This document shows positions 35,785-47,700 of a DNA stretch of 64,000 nt, piece by piece (the first letter of the stretch is position 1; each line of letters opens with the position of its first letter). Under the pieces are notes generated by a model that saw only the letters and a list, made by a program, of their open reading frames with translations, did not search any database and was not told where the DNA came from. Made by a program: the position numbers and the translations under genes. Location of the stretch: positions 15,701,213 to 15,765,212 of the forward strand of contig CM060854.1 of assembly GCA_030737835.1 (NCBI GenBank). Reading direction: 5' to 3'. This DNA is from Acorus gramineus (Eukaryota > Streptophyta > Magnoliopsida > Acorales > Acoraceae).

Positions 35785-38700
35785 TGTCACGCCCCAGGGC
35801 GGCCGTCCCCGGGACGCGGCAAGTGTATATGTGATATCAGTGACAGGAAATCAATAATAAACCAGAAACAATCACTAAAATGACACACAGATAAAAGCAG
35901 GGCTGACATAATATATACACCGAATGCGGAAGCTAAAAGACTGAGTCTGTAGTCAAAAACATACTACAGACTCGATACATAATCATAAGTCCTGTGAGAG
36001 CCAACATGCCCATATATATACACAACAAAATCCAAATACAATCCAACTAAGTGCCCAAGCACAGAACATATACGTACAACAGAAAGAAGGGTGCTGATGG
36101 CCTCAAAACTCGTGGGACGCGGCGCTGCCCTCTGCCGGTGTAGTCGCTCGGGAAGCTCCTCCCTCAGAGATCACTGAAAAGGCAATATGCGAGGGGTGAG
36201 CCACACGCTCAGTGAATAGCACAACCCATGCATACAGTTCATATTAACCACATTTAATCAATTCATAAGCCACAAGTGGCATAATATCACCATCCGGGGG
36301 TTCGTTCATCGCCGAACTCCATACCCTCGCCCTCACCCTCACCCTCAACAGGTGACCTAGGATGTTGGGACTTAGCGGGTTGATAATCATCCATTCATAA
36401 ACCTGTGGGTCGTCGCATCGCCGGCCCACCATACCCTCACCCTCACCTCTCAACAGGTGACCTAGGCTCTTGGGACTGACTAGGCTGTTGGTTACCCTTG
36501 GTCCACCGATAGTCTCTCCTCACTCCGCGGTTGTTTGGCCACTCCCATGTTCAGCGCAGTCCTTCCAAGTCAGGAGGCGCCTACTAGTGGGAGCCCCTGC
36601 ACGGGACAACCTGTCTAACGCCGAGGTAGTCTCTACACGGATCCGACGAGTGGAACAGAACAGCCTATCCATCGCATATGATCCAATCGGATCCGCTGAC
36701 AGCACATCTCTAAGACTCTAATGTCTCGAATTCCTCAGAATTCCACCAGCGCGCATAACCAAGATGCGGGGAACATGCATTTAGTAATCATAATACAAGG
36801 GAAAATAGAGACCTTGGGAGGGTAACCTGAGATCCCGATGTAGGACATCCGACAACCAAACGAGGAACACGGAGTACCCTAACCCGGGTCTCAATGTTAA
36901 CCTCGCAAGGCCCCCCTTATATTCCCTAAGCATGCTATCTATTATTACAGTTCGCATTTAATTAAATAAACCAAACTAATAGGACGCATGCACAGGTCGG
37001 GCTTTCCTAGCATGATAGCGAGGAGGCAGGATGCATGGCTCATGCACAATCCTAAGGGTGCAAGTCCCTATCACACAATCTAGGGTGGCATGCAATTCTA
37101 CACACACATCATGCTTACATGGATTATAAAATAACAGTTAATACAAGCTATACGCCCCAGGGGAGAGCGGTACACGCCCAAAGCATGTAACGCCTCCCAA
37201 ACTGGGTTGGGTTGTCCCACTCACTGGAAATCGGGTCGACGCGCGACCGTCCGTCGAGATCTGCAAGACAAGGTATTAACTGGTTAGAATAAATCCACAA
37301 TTATCCCAAAAATACATAACACACAAACAAACATCCAACACCCCCCCCGGCAACCACCGCACGGCCGGCCACCACCCGCACGGCCACCCGACCGCCCGGA
37401 CGCGCCGCCGCGCCTCAGCCCGTGCACTCCGTGCACCGCCCGGGGCCCCGCGCGTCCACCGAGCCCAGCCGCGGCAGCCCGCACGCGCCCCGCACGCCGT
37501 GCGCATGCTCCACGCCCCGCGCGCGCCCCGCGCGCACCTCCGCCGCTCCGCCGCGCCCCGCGCACGCCTCGCGCACGGCTCCTCGCCCCGCGCCTCCTCC
37601 GTGCGCGCCCCAGCACCCGAGCGCTCCGCTCAGCACCTCCGCCAGCACCTCTGCGCGCACCTCGCGCGTCCAGCACCTCCGCCAGCACCTCCGCGCGCAC
37701 CTCGCGCGTCCAGCACCTCGGCCAGCACCTCCGCGCGCGCCCAGACCAGCTCGCCATCAGCCCCTCGCGCACAGCACCACCCGAGCAGCTCGCACGCCTC
37801 GCACCGCCGCGACCAGCTCCCCCGAGCGCACGCCCGCGCGCACGCTCGCGCGCACGCCCAGCCGGCTCTTGTGCTCGTTGCCTGTGCTGCCTGAGGCCCC
37901 CAGCTCGAGCACGCCAGCCCAGCCCGTCCCGCGCGCCCAGCACGACCAGCCCCACGCACCAGACCCGCGCACACCCACGCATACGCCGCGCGCACGCACA
38001 CCCGCGCACGCACGCGCGCATGCCCGCGCGCGCCCGGCCTGCGCGCTGCCTGGCCGCTGCCGCTGCTCCCTGCTGCCCGGGACAGTCCCCCAGCCTGCCG
38101 AGCGCCTCCAACCACCTCTCCCACTGCCCCGACCACCTCCAACCACCTCCGACCACCCTCCGACGCCCCCCACCGCCACCAACCACCTCCCAAACACAAA
38201 ACCCTCCCCTAGCAATCATCTAGACAAGAAATAAGAGGGAAAAGAGGCTTACCGAGGGGAGGAAGAGGCGTCCGGTGGATCTCCACGCGCCGAAACCTTT
38301 CCCACAAGCCTTCTCACGCCCCGATCTATCACGGCCCTTGATTTGGCTCGAAACAGAGGAGAGAGAGGGGAGGTCGGGGAGGCTAGGATCGTCGGAATTC
38401 GAATTTGAAGACACCGGAGCGTAGATCGGGACCCGATCTACACTTCCCGTGCTTTAGGTTTTTGGTTTTGAGGGGTGTAGGGGGCTCGAACGGAAGAAAA
38501 ATGGAGGAGAGGAGAGAGAGAGTTCTAGTCGGGATGATGATGAATAGTGACGAGATATTTTTGATTCCTTTTAAGTAGAGCGCGACTTAAAAACCCGGAT
38601 ACGGCCCGGAACTGCGAAATTTTTGCAAACCATGCCAGAATTCGATGAAATTTTCATGAGTGGCTTAAAATGGCACCAGGACACATAATATGCAGTTAGA

Positions 38701-38841
38701 TTTTCAATCGAAGTCCTCTAGCTCAGACGATAGCTAACAGTCTGAAATTACGCGGTTCCGATCGAAAACCCTAAAATTTTTAAAACTGCTAAAAATGCTC
38801 CAAAGATTGCCAATAGGCCAAAAAGTGACACATATATAACA
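35785..38841 (-). mobile_element. long LTR unit E (solo LTR), sense orientation minus, nested in unit D
   Basis: Seen: TGTCACGCCCC to CATATATAACA, 3,057 bp, flanked by GACGC (35780-35784 and 38842-38846), inserted exactly within the CpG-rich island of unit D. On the minus strand: donor-like CTCGGTAAGCC (about 38250), CpG-rich island (37340-38200), conserved block (37225-37260), and two CCCTCACCCTCA subrepeats (36320-36470). The TATA motif present in A and D is not evident here. No second LTR or coding region. Younger than D. Confidence 0.85.
37340..38200. other. CpG-rich island of unit E, the longest of the five
   Basis: About 860 bp, strongly GC-rich, with an internal short repeat (CAGCACCTCCGCCAGCACCTC and CGCGCACCTCGCGCGTC) at 37630-37740. 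Open frames of 311 codons (minus) and 270 codons (plus) overlap almost fully and consist of Arg/Ala/Gly or Pro/Ala/His repeats; I treat them as by-products of composition. Confidence 0.75.
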
Positions 38842-38846
38842 GACGC

Positions 38847-39330
38847 ACTGCCGCACGCACGCGCACGCTCGAGCGCGCCCGCGCGCACCGCGCGTTCAGC
38901 CCAGCGTGCCCCCGCGCGCACTGCACGCACGCCCCAGCACGCGCGCGCACTGGTCCCCAGCACCGCGCACACTGGTCCCCAGCACCGCGCCCAGGCGCAT
39001 GCCCAGGCGCCCTGCCCAGCACCCAGGTGCCCAGCCCGCGCGAGCGCACGCCTGCGCGCGCCCGCGCTCACTCCCGCGCACACCCCCGCTCGCGCCAGCA
39101 CCCGCGCGCACCCGCGCGCTCACTCCCGCGCACACCCCCGCTCGCGCCAGCACCCGCGCGCACCCGCGCGCCCGCTCCGCGCGAACCCGCGCACCCGCGC
39201 GCACGCTCCCGCGCGCGACTGCCTGCCCGACTGCGCCTGCCAGCGCCCAGCTCCACCCGCGCGCACGCCCGCGCGCACGCGCGCGCGCCCCTGCCAGCTG
39301 CTGCGCTTGTGCTGCTGCCACCAGCGACCC
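38847..39330. other. CpG-rich island of unit D, larger half
   Basis: GCGCGCACCCGCGCGCTC-type sequence with a short tandem duplication of CTCACTCCCGCGCACACCCC at about 39067 and 39119. The smaller half (35640-35784) lies on the far side of unit E. Confidence 0.7.
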
Positions 39331-40510
39331 TGCCCGAGCACCTCAACCACCACCCACCGGCCACCCCAAGGCCTCCGACCACCCCCCACAGCCCTCCGAC
39401 GGCCACCCACCGCCGCCGATCGCCTCCCAACCTCATTTCCACCCTCCTAACATACATCTAAGCATGAAAAAGAGAGAAAAGAGGCTTACCAAGGGGAGAA
39501 AGGGAAGTCCGGTTGCTCTCCGCGCACCGAAACCTCTCCCAAAAGGCTTCCAATGCCCGGATCTACTCCCACCTCCAAGACAGCCCAAAACAGAGGAGAA
39601 GAGAGGGGGGACGGAGGGGCAAATCTCGCCGGAATCTGGATTTGAAGACACCGGGACCCGATCTACACTTCCTAGGTTTTGGGTTTTAAGCTTTGAGGGC
39701 TCTAGGGGGGTCAAAAGTGAGAAAAAGAGAGAGGGGAGAGAGAAAATGAAATTGGTAGGGATGATGAATAGTGTTTTCGAAATTTGATCCCACCTTTATA
39801 TAGTGTGCAACTTAAAAACCCAGATACACCCCGGAACTGCGAAATTTTGGGAACGTTACCGGAATTCGATGAAATTTTCGTGAGAGGCCTAAAATGGCAC
39901 CAGGACACCAAATATGCAGTTAGATTTCCAATCGGAGTCCTCTAGCTCAGGACGATAGCTAACAGTCCAAAAATTAGCGGTTCCGATCGAAAACCGAAAA
40001 AAAACGAAAAACTGCCAGAACGCTCTAACGGTTACCAGCAGGTTAAAAGTGACACATATATAACAGAAACCCCCACGTGTTAATGAGGCATGTCGTGCCC
40101 AATAATTACCAACATCGAGTAATCAGTGGGCTTTAACTGTCCGCCTGGCAGTTATAGGCGTTTATGGCCCTCTGACCATTTCTTTGGCTCTGCTCGTAGC
40201 TCTTTGGCCTGCTTGTTCGTCTATTATGTCTTTGAGTGTGTCTGTGAGGTGAAAGATCGCCTGACTAGACCTCTTGTCTGGTTGTGTCTCTTCTACTCGT
40301 TTGCGAGGAGTAAAGTCGTCTGACCAGATCTCTAATCTGATCGTGCCTTAACTGCTCGAGGTGACATTTGCCTATGAGATGTCTGACTGTCTGACTAAAC
40401 CCTTGATCTAGTCGTGCCAATGTGATCGGGAGTGTCATCATGATATCTTGGATTCGGATCCGGGTTTGCGGGCTTTGGTTTTGACGGTCCATATCCGTTT
40501 TATCTTAACA

Positions 40511-41150
40511 CGTGTCATGCGTTTAACATGGTGCATCCTTTTACCTTCACAAAGGGTATTAGAACAAATCATCAGAGATATTTTGTCAAAATGTAATTTT
40601 TTAATGGTATATATACAAAAAAAAAAAAATTAAAAATTTGGTGGATATGGATATGATATACACATATATAGATAGATTATTTGTTTTATCTTTATCTCAA
40701 TATAAAAAGAAAATAATGATGTGATATGATCACTACCATTCACAAATGGATTGCAATAAATTTGTTAGAGAGTAAATATGTAAGATTATATTACATATAC
40801 TTGAAACCTTTTTTTTATTATTATAATAGATAAGTGCTATTACATTCAGTTTTTTTTATAGGCCAAAATATAATCCTATATACCTCGTTAAAAATCCAGT
40901 GAAATATAGATGATGTATATATCTCGTTAAACTTTTTTCTTGCACTTATTAAAAATGAGTTCATTCAACTCAAAAATAGAGCGATGTGCACTTTTTTTTT
41001 TATCAAAGCATATGATGATGTTTATGTTATTTTTTAAAAGAAAAAAAATTTGAGTTTTGAGTTTTGATATGTAAATATGATCGAGTCTAAAATTTTCCAT
41101 AATAGAGAGACAGATGGATCTTTTGTATAACAATCATAGGTATAGATCTG
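40511..41150. other. AT-rich intergenic stretch upstream of NSUN5, nothing recognised
   Basis: Runs of A and T with no credible frame or repeat border. Any distal NSUN5 regulatory sequence here cannot be picked out by eye. Confidence 0.6.
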
Positions 41151-41640
41151 AGGTGGCAAATAGAGGTAGGGGGTGCAACTTGGAAAGATTGAATCTCACC
41201 TAACCCGACATTTGGGTAGGATTGGGTTGACGTTTTAACGTTCGGGTTCAAACTGAAGCTGAAGTGGGGAGTGATAATTTAAATATTCTAGCTTATATTT
41301 TAATTTTTTAGTTTACCAAGAAATAAATTTTGAATTGTTCAATTTATTTTTACTTAAAATATATCACTTCTATAATTTATTTTTATATTTTAAATAAAAA
41401 CATTCCTTAATTTCATCTTTCTTATTTTTTATGTGGAGCATTTGACTTTTATAAAATTCTAATTCTAATAGTTAAAATGACATATAATATAATCAAACTC
41501 AAACTGACCCAAACCCAATCAGAACCTCACCCAACTCTAATCAAACCTTAACTCAATCCGAATCTTAGCCAAATCTGATGGGGTGGGTTGGGCTCCGGTT
41601 GAGCTTTAATCCGACCCAACCCACCCAACTTTGCATAGGC
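41150..41640. mobile_element. degenerate hAT-like MITE near the NSUN5 promoter
   Basis: Seen: GAGGTGGCAAATAGAGG at the left, and ACCCAACCCACCCAACTTTGC, AACTCAATCCGAATCTTAG and GGGTGGGTTGGGC motifs towards the right. Known: a common plant hAT-type MITE has ends like GGTGGCAAA...CGGGTTGGGT. Ends and target duplication could not be defined, so this is only a resemblance. Confidence 0.3.
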
Positions 41641-41727
41641 ACCCAAAATCCTAACCCGCTGTCGGGGTAAAACCTCTTCGTCCGTGCAGCCGCCTAACTC
41701 TTAAGGACATTTGATCGGGAGCCCACG

Positions 41728-44700
41728 ATGAAAAGGGGCAAGGGTAAGAAGGAGACGGAGAAGTCTGCGTCAATGATCGATAGGAGGGAGAGGTCGGCGT
41801 ACTTCGCGCGGAGGGAGGCGGCGAGGGTTCTGAGGACGGTCCTCCGCGGCGACGCGCGGCGGAGGGCCGTCGGCTCCATAAAGTCGCTCGTCTACTCTCC
41901 CTCCGTCCGCAACAAGAAGGGAACATTCGCTCTCGTCTGCCAAACCCTCAAGCGTAACCACACCCCCCCCTCTCTCTCTGTCTATGTGAATCCCTGCTTT
42001 TCTTTCTTGAACATTTGCAAGTTTTGAATTAATGATGTTGCTCGGTCCGTAGATTTTAGAGAAACACGAATGCAGACTAACCGGTTATTCTTTTGTTTGG
42101 GTGCGTTAACTATGCTCGAACAACCAATTAAGGACATGTGATGGACCTACCTAGCTTGTTGACAAAAGTAGCTCTTGGGAGTGATTAGGACCAATGATTG
42201 AACTATTTTGTTTCTGCAAAGAAATTTTTTTTCTAATTAGTGGGGAGATCATGAACTTTTTTTGGGCTTTGTCTTTTTTGTGTAAGAAGGTGTCAAAATA
42301 GTTTTTTTCATGAAAAATCTGATTAAGTGAGCTTTTCTATATATATTAAAAAAGATTTTTAAGTGATTTTTTAAATAATGGCTTTGTGGTATTTGGTCAA
42401 AATGCAAATTGATTGAAACATGATAACTAGTTTAACAAAAATCAATTGAAAAATTCAATTTTTTTACGGCTTTTTACACTCAAAAGTCGAAACCCAAACT
42501 ATAAGACCAAAATGCCAAAGCATTATTTCGAACAAGGAAGAAATAAATGAACAAAAATAGTTTGTCAAAACCCAAACTATAAGCCCAAAACGCCAAAGCA
42601 TTATTTCGAACAAGGGAGAAATTATTGAACAAAAAATGTTTGTCAAAACCCAAACTATAGCCCAAAACGCCAAAGCATTATTTGAACAAGGAAGAAATAA
42701 TTGAACAAAAAATGTTTGTCAAAACCCAAACTATAAGCCCAAAACGCCAAAGCACTATTTCGAACAAGGGAGAAATTATTGAACAAAAAATGTCTGTCAA
42801 AACCCAAACTATAGCCCAAAACGCCAAAGCATTATTTTGAACAAGGAAGAAATAATTGAACAAAAAATGTTTGTCAAAACCCAAACTATAGCCCAAAACG
42901 CCAAAGCATTATTTCGAACAAGGAAGAAATAATTGAACAAAAAATGTTTTTCAAAACAACTATAAACCCAAAATGCCAAAGCATCTTTTCGAACAAGGAA
43001 GGAATGATTGAACGAAAAATGTTCGTACAATAATCAGGCCTAAAGAAGGAAGAAATAATTGAACAAAAAATGTTTGGGGAACATGATGGAATCGTAGTAC
43101 AAATAGATCCATGTTACTTTGTCCATCTTGTCTATGGAGTTTCTTCATGGATGTGGGTGCATTTAATGATGTCCTTGATCAGACCAGATGTGGTTTTTAG
43201 TAGGAAGAGGTGATGATTTTCATTTGATTAAATGGTATGGCTTGGCTTGTGGACCGTGGGATGATCTGGGAATCAGTATTGATTGCATTTACGAGTTACC
43301 ATGCAAGATATGAATTTTTTTGTAGGTTCCATCTCTCTTGATTATCTTGAGTGCTCCTGAATCTTCTGATTTACATTTTTTTTTGCAACTTCAAAGTACA
43401 GGTCAGATTATATGCCCTAGTTGGTTGCAGCAAATATAATGGCTAAGCAAAGTTTAATTAAATGCTGAAGCTCGACTTTAAACTGCATTCTAGATATCAA
43501 TATTCCACAGTGAATTCACCTTTGGCTGACTCTTCCAAGTTAATCTTTTGTATCTCGTCCATTGCATTGGATAGCAAGTTCACCCACCGATTTCCAAGTA
43601 TTCATCTCTCATGATTTGAGTTCTCTTTTGAGAATTCATGGATGTGGGGACATTTTTTTTCCTCCTGACCTATTTACCTGGTAGGAATCCGCCCATTGAG
43701 ATTTAATTATATAAATGAATTGTTGATTCTTCATCCAAGCCTTCTTGGATTTGAATTATCCCTTCCCCATTGAATGAAATTGTGTCGAGAGTCAGGGAGA
43801 TGAATATGATCAAACACAAGCTTTAAGAGGGTTTTGAATTTTGTGATACATCTGTTATGCCTGTCAAATCTGCATGGACTGCAAAATGTAGTGGATTCTA
43901 AACTAACACCTCAATAATAATTTCTATAATATACTGTACTTAAAGTATTTGATGAAGTTCTTTAGGTTATGATATTCAAAATATGTTCACTTCCAAAATA
44001 GGAGATTTTCTTTTGGAGTCCAAAATTTACATTGGTGTTTCTGAGGAATTTAGGATCCAAATGGACTCTTGATATACTTGTGTTTCCATTTTCTATTTCT
44101 TCAATAGATCTTCCACTTCTGAAGGATTTGTTAAAGAAAACTGACATACTGAAGGGCAAGTGGAAGGTAAACATGCTAAGTTATCTTTTTCTGCATCCAT
44201 TTTGCAGTTATATTTAATTGATGATTCCGTATTATAACCTTTATATGCTTTTTAATGAAAGTTCATCCATTTTCCCCCTCACAACTTGCAATTTTTTGTT
44301 ATCTGCTGATGTTCATATGTGAGTGACGCTCTATTATTTCTTATCTCAGAGGCAAGAGGAATTGATATTTGTAGTTACGTATGATATTCTGTTTGGGCAG
44401 GTTAGTCAATCACAAATTAAGGCATGAAGTTTCTTGCCATTTCTTCTTTTCCTTATTCGTATTGGATATGTTACCTTGTCAGTGTCTAGACAATGACATT
44501 GAATTCACAGTTCATATTAGTTTTTTGGGCTTACCAGAGTGGCCCATATCTTGCATATCATTCCCATGCATGAGTAGACAAACAAACAATTATTCACACA
44601 GCTTAATTTAACCACGTCTGTTGAAGTAAAATGCTGTTAAATACATGCAAGAGAACCCATTTTATATGCATGTTATTGAATCTATGTTTGAAGAGAGACA

Positions 44701-47700
44701 CTGACTTTGCCCTTTGGCCTTATTTTCAGCTCCTGTTCCCCATCATACTTCATGCAACTAAATTGTAAATATATAATCACCTTCCTGTACACTGTGTGTG
44801 GTTTTTTTTGTATTTGAAAATGAGAAAATTGCATATTTTATGAAGAAACGATAGACAAATGCTGCCTCTATTTATATATAAGGAAAAAACTGAAGTACAC
44901 AGGTTTGAATAAGATAGAAAAACATGGGACGAAGCAAGAAAAAAACAGAAACAAAAACAAAAGACATAGCCCCACTGCACCGAGTTGCATGCAGCAACCA
45001 TCCCCTCAACATCTCAGTAGAGGAGAGATCTAATTAGGAGCACGTGGCCAGACAGTTGCGCTACACCTCAACTTGCAACGTGCCCCTATATATATCAATC
45101 CTCTTCCCCCCCGCAGTGTGTTGAACCCAATCTATGATAAGGGTCATAGTTAACTCCCATTGATTCTCGAAGTAGAAACATTGCCCCTTCAAAATCAGTC
45201 GATTTCGCGTGATCCATAATACCTCCACACCTGCTGGGATCAATGATAGACTCTCTGATGTTGCGAGCACTGTTCGTCCTTTAGCGGGAGAGGAAGAAAC
45301 CAGATAGATTTCCCTTCTATAAGCCATAAAAGAAAAACATGCCGTTGAATTTGATTTTATCGTTCGGGCACTGAACGTCAGCTCCGCTCACCCTTAGCGG
45401 CAGGTTGGGAAGCCTATTTATAAAGCATTAAGTGATAGTTTTCTATAGGCGAGAAGCGGTGAGAAACCAGATTTTACTTAGTAGATCCAAGATTTCTTTC
45501 AACAATAAAAAGTGGCCCGTGGCAACCGGGATGTGTGAAAAGTCCTAGTTGAACATAGAAGATTGCCCCCGCGTCGGTTAGTGTCGATCGACGGCCACTT
45601 GTGAAATGACCTCGTCCCCTGTTGAAAGCAAAAAGTTGGGGATTCAAGAGATTCTGGTATTTTAGAATTCGATGACAAGGTTGAGCATGATTACTATTCC
45701 CCGTATCTCCTAGAACTACTATTTTTCTATTATCTCTATACCATGTATGTAGGGCCTGGGGCGACTCGGCAAATAAAGGAGTCTATCTTGATGCAAGAAG
45801 GTATGGGAAGCAAGGTGACCATGTTGTTAGTCAGCGTCCTTCCTATACTTTCAGGTGCATTCGTGTGATTGTGCGTGACTAGCTATAGAGCCATAGTAAC
45901 TCGTGCCATAGCTAACAGCAGTGCTCAGCATCCCTGACTATCATTGGGTCCAGGCCATATGTTCTCGATGAATGGTCACAGTCTGATTCTCTTATTTTTT
46001 CATTTCAGAGTTGTACCCCGTCACTTAGAATTGTAACATCGTTCCCACCCACTATCTAATCGCCTCTACTTACACCGACCGCCAGGTACTCGATGGAATG
46101 AGACTGAAAGCGAAGGGCATACGTGGGCCACACAAGAAGGAATAAGTAAAGTGACGACATTTGATGGATATGAATCAATTTGAGAAAGGTGGGCTTCTTC
46201 ACCTTCTTACCGAAAGATAACAAATAATCCATCTTCCTCCGTCTTTGTCTTGGGGTGACAGACCTTCTTCATATGTAGTGATTGAAGAACAACTCCTACT
46301 TTGTAATATGTCCGGGCTTGAGAAGCAGGCATAGTTACGGGTTACCAAGCAGGCATAGTTATGTCGAAGAATACGCTATGTAGTGATTTGATCATTGTTC
46401 AATTCATATCGGAGAATAAGCTTATATGTGGACCTATATAAAATGCAAATTTCTCATTTCAATCGTGAAAGAAGGTTATGGACATTTGGGCCTATCGATT
46501 TCACGAAGCAGTCCATTGCTCTCAAAAGAAGGTTAAACAGATTGTTTTTAGTTTATAACGTCGCCTGTCAGGTGCTAAGTGCTTAAAATACGGAGTTTAG
46601 TGGTCACTTTGTCTTTTATTTAACCAAAGACACAAGCTCATCATTTCATTTTTCAACTGGAATCCGGGTTTCCGCAACGCAAAACTAAGACAAAGAACAA
46701 GTCGACCTCTGCTTCGCACCTACTTCCTTTCCTTCTCAAGTTTCACTTTTGCTAATTATTCATTACTATAAGTGGAGCAGTAGATTGATCCTAAGAAGGA
46801 AGACTGACCATTTTCACTAAATTACCTAAACCCGTCTAAAAAGTCAGATAGTTCCATTGTCTAAACAACGAGACTTAATACCTGGTCTACTCTTGTTTGG
46901 GGCGGCAAAGAAGCGACGTCTGTCTATTCAACACCTTGCCCTCTTCCCAAAGTTTTGGGAACCCTCCCTCAACAGAGACACATCTGCTAGTGCTGCCCAC
47001 AAACTCCCTGCCAATGGACATTGACACATCAGGTGGTCCACAATCTTTGAGGCCATCTCGCAGAACACAGGCTGATGATTCATGCGATCTCCATTTAGCT
47101 CTATATACCTTCGTGAGAATGTGCCGCTGGTAAACCAACCACATGAAGCCCTTTACTTTGATGGGAATTTTAGTGCCTCGGATTTTCCTTGCCTTTTCAG
47201 CTATACCTTGATTCCCCAAAGGCTTGATCGACCACACTGCCATGTCTGTGCAATCCCTATAGATCTGTTTCTTCTTGAGCACCTCTAACATCTCCGCTAA
47301 TTGCTCGATCTCGTCCACTTGGAGATTCCTTTGGAGTATGAGATCCCATTCTCCCAAGCTGTCATTTTCCATCCAAAGTTGCTGACCATACCCTCCTTGT
47401 TCTCCACTATATGATTTAGATTTAGGAAATGATCCCACAATGCACGCTCACCACACTACCTATTTGATCCGAATTTGATCGATTTTCCATTGCTATGCGT
47501 TATCTCAGCTGCAATTTTTCATTTTTTGAAAATGGGTGCTCCTTTCATGGAGAGGGGAGGTGCTAGCTAACTAATTAAAAAAAGAAAGTCAAAGCCAAAG
47601 TCAAACCTGCTGCTGGGTCAGAATGGCCCTGCTGAGCCACAATGGCCTTGCTGAGCCACAATGCCCCTGTAAACTAGAACAACCTTGTTGAGCCAGAATG

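Larger units (their letters stand above)
33896..40065 (-). mobile_element. long LTR unit D (solo LTR), sense orientation minus, interrupted by unit E
   Basis: Seen: TGTCACGCCCC at the left, CATATATAACA at the right, flanked by GAAAC (33891-33895 and 40066-40070). Without unit E it is about 3.1 kb. On the minus strand: TATATAAA (39795-39803) about 263 bp from the sense end, a donor-like CTTGGTAAGCC (about 39485), a CpG-rich island in two halves (38847-39330 and 35640-35784) separated by unit E, the conserved splice-flanked block (35523-35558), and GGGTGAGGGTGAGGGTG subrepeats (34430-34560). A segment near 34930-35040 is partly repeated at 35100-35220. Its sequence is closest to A and E. Non-coding. 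Confidence 0.85.
33600..40510. mobile_element. degraded LTR remnant of a different family, hosting unit D
   Basis: Seen at 33630-33895: AGGACACCAGTGTGGTGCTAGCCAAAGGGCCTCCGA-like sequence, TTTTTATAGGGTCACCTTAGC and TTTGGCTGTTATAGTCG; after unit D at 40140-40510: three spaced repeats of TCTGACYAGATCTCT...GTCGTGCC and ATCCGTTTTATCTTAACA. Known: 'GACACCGGTGTGGTGCYGGCCAAAGGCCTCCGATG' and 'TTTATAGGG' TATA-type motifs are common in plant LTRs. The ends could not be fixed and no target duplication was found, so this is probably an old fragment. Confidence 0.4.

Noticed and set aside
37284-38234. Long overlapping open frames (311 codons minus, 270 codons plus) in the GC-rich island of unit E
   Set aside because: Both strands and several frames are open at once and the translations are Arg/Ala/Gly or Pro/Ala/His low complexity. 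This follows from GC-rich repeats that rarely form stop codons.
38906-39787. 293-codon plus-strand frame in unit D
   Set aside because: Pro/Ala/Arg/His repeats running into non-coding LTR sequence; not kept in units A or E.
42464-43148. Repeated hydrophobic minus-strand frames in NSUN5 intron 1
   Set aside because: They are translations of the 77-bp tandem unit and change frame from copy to copy.
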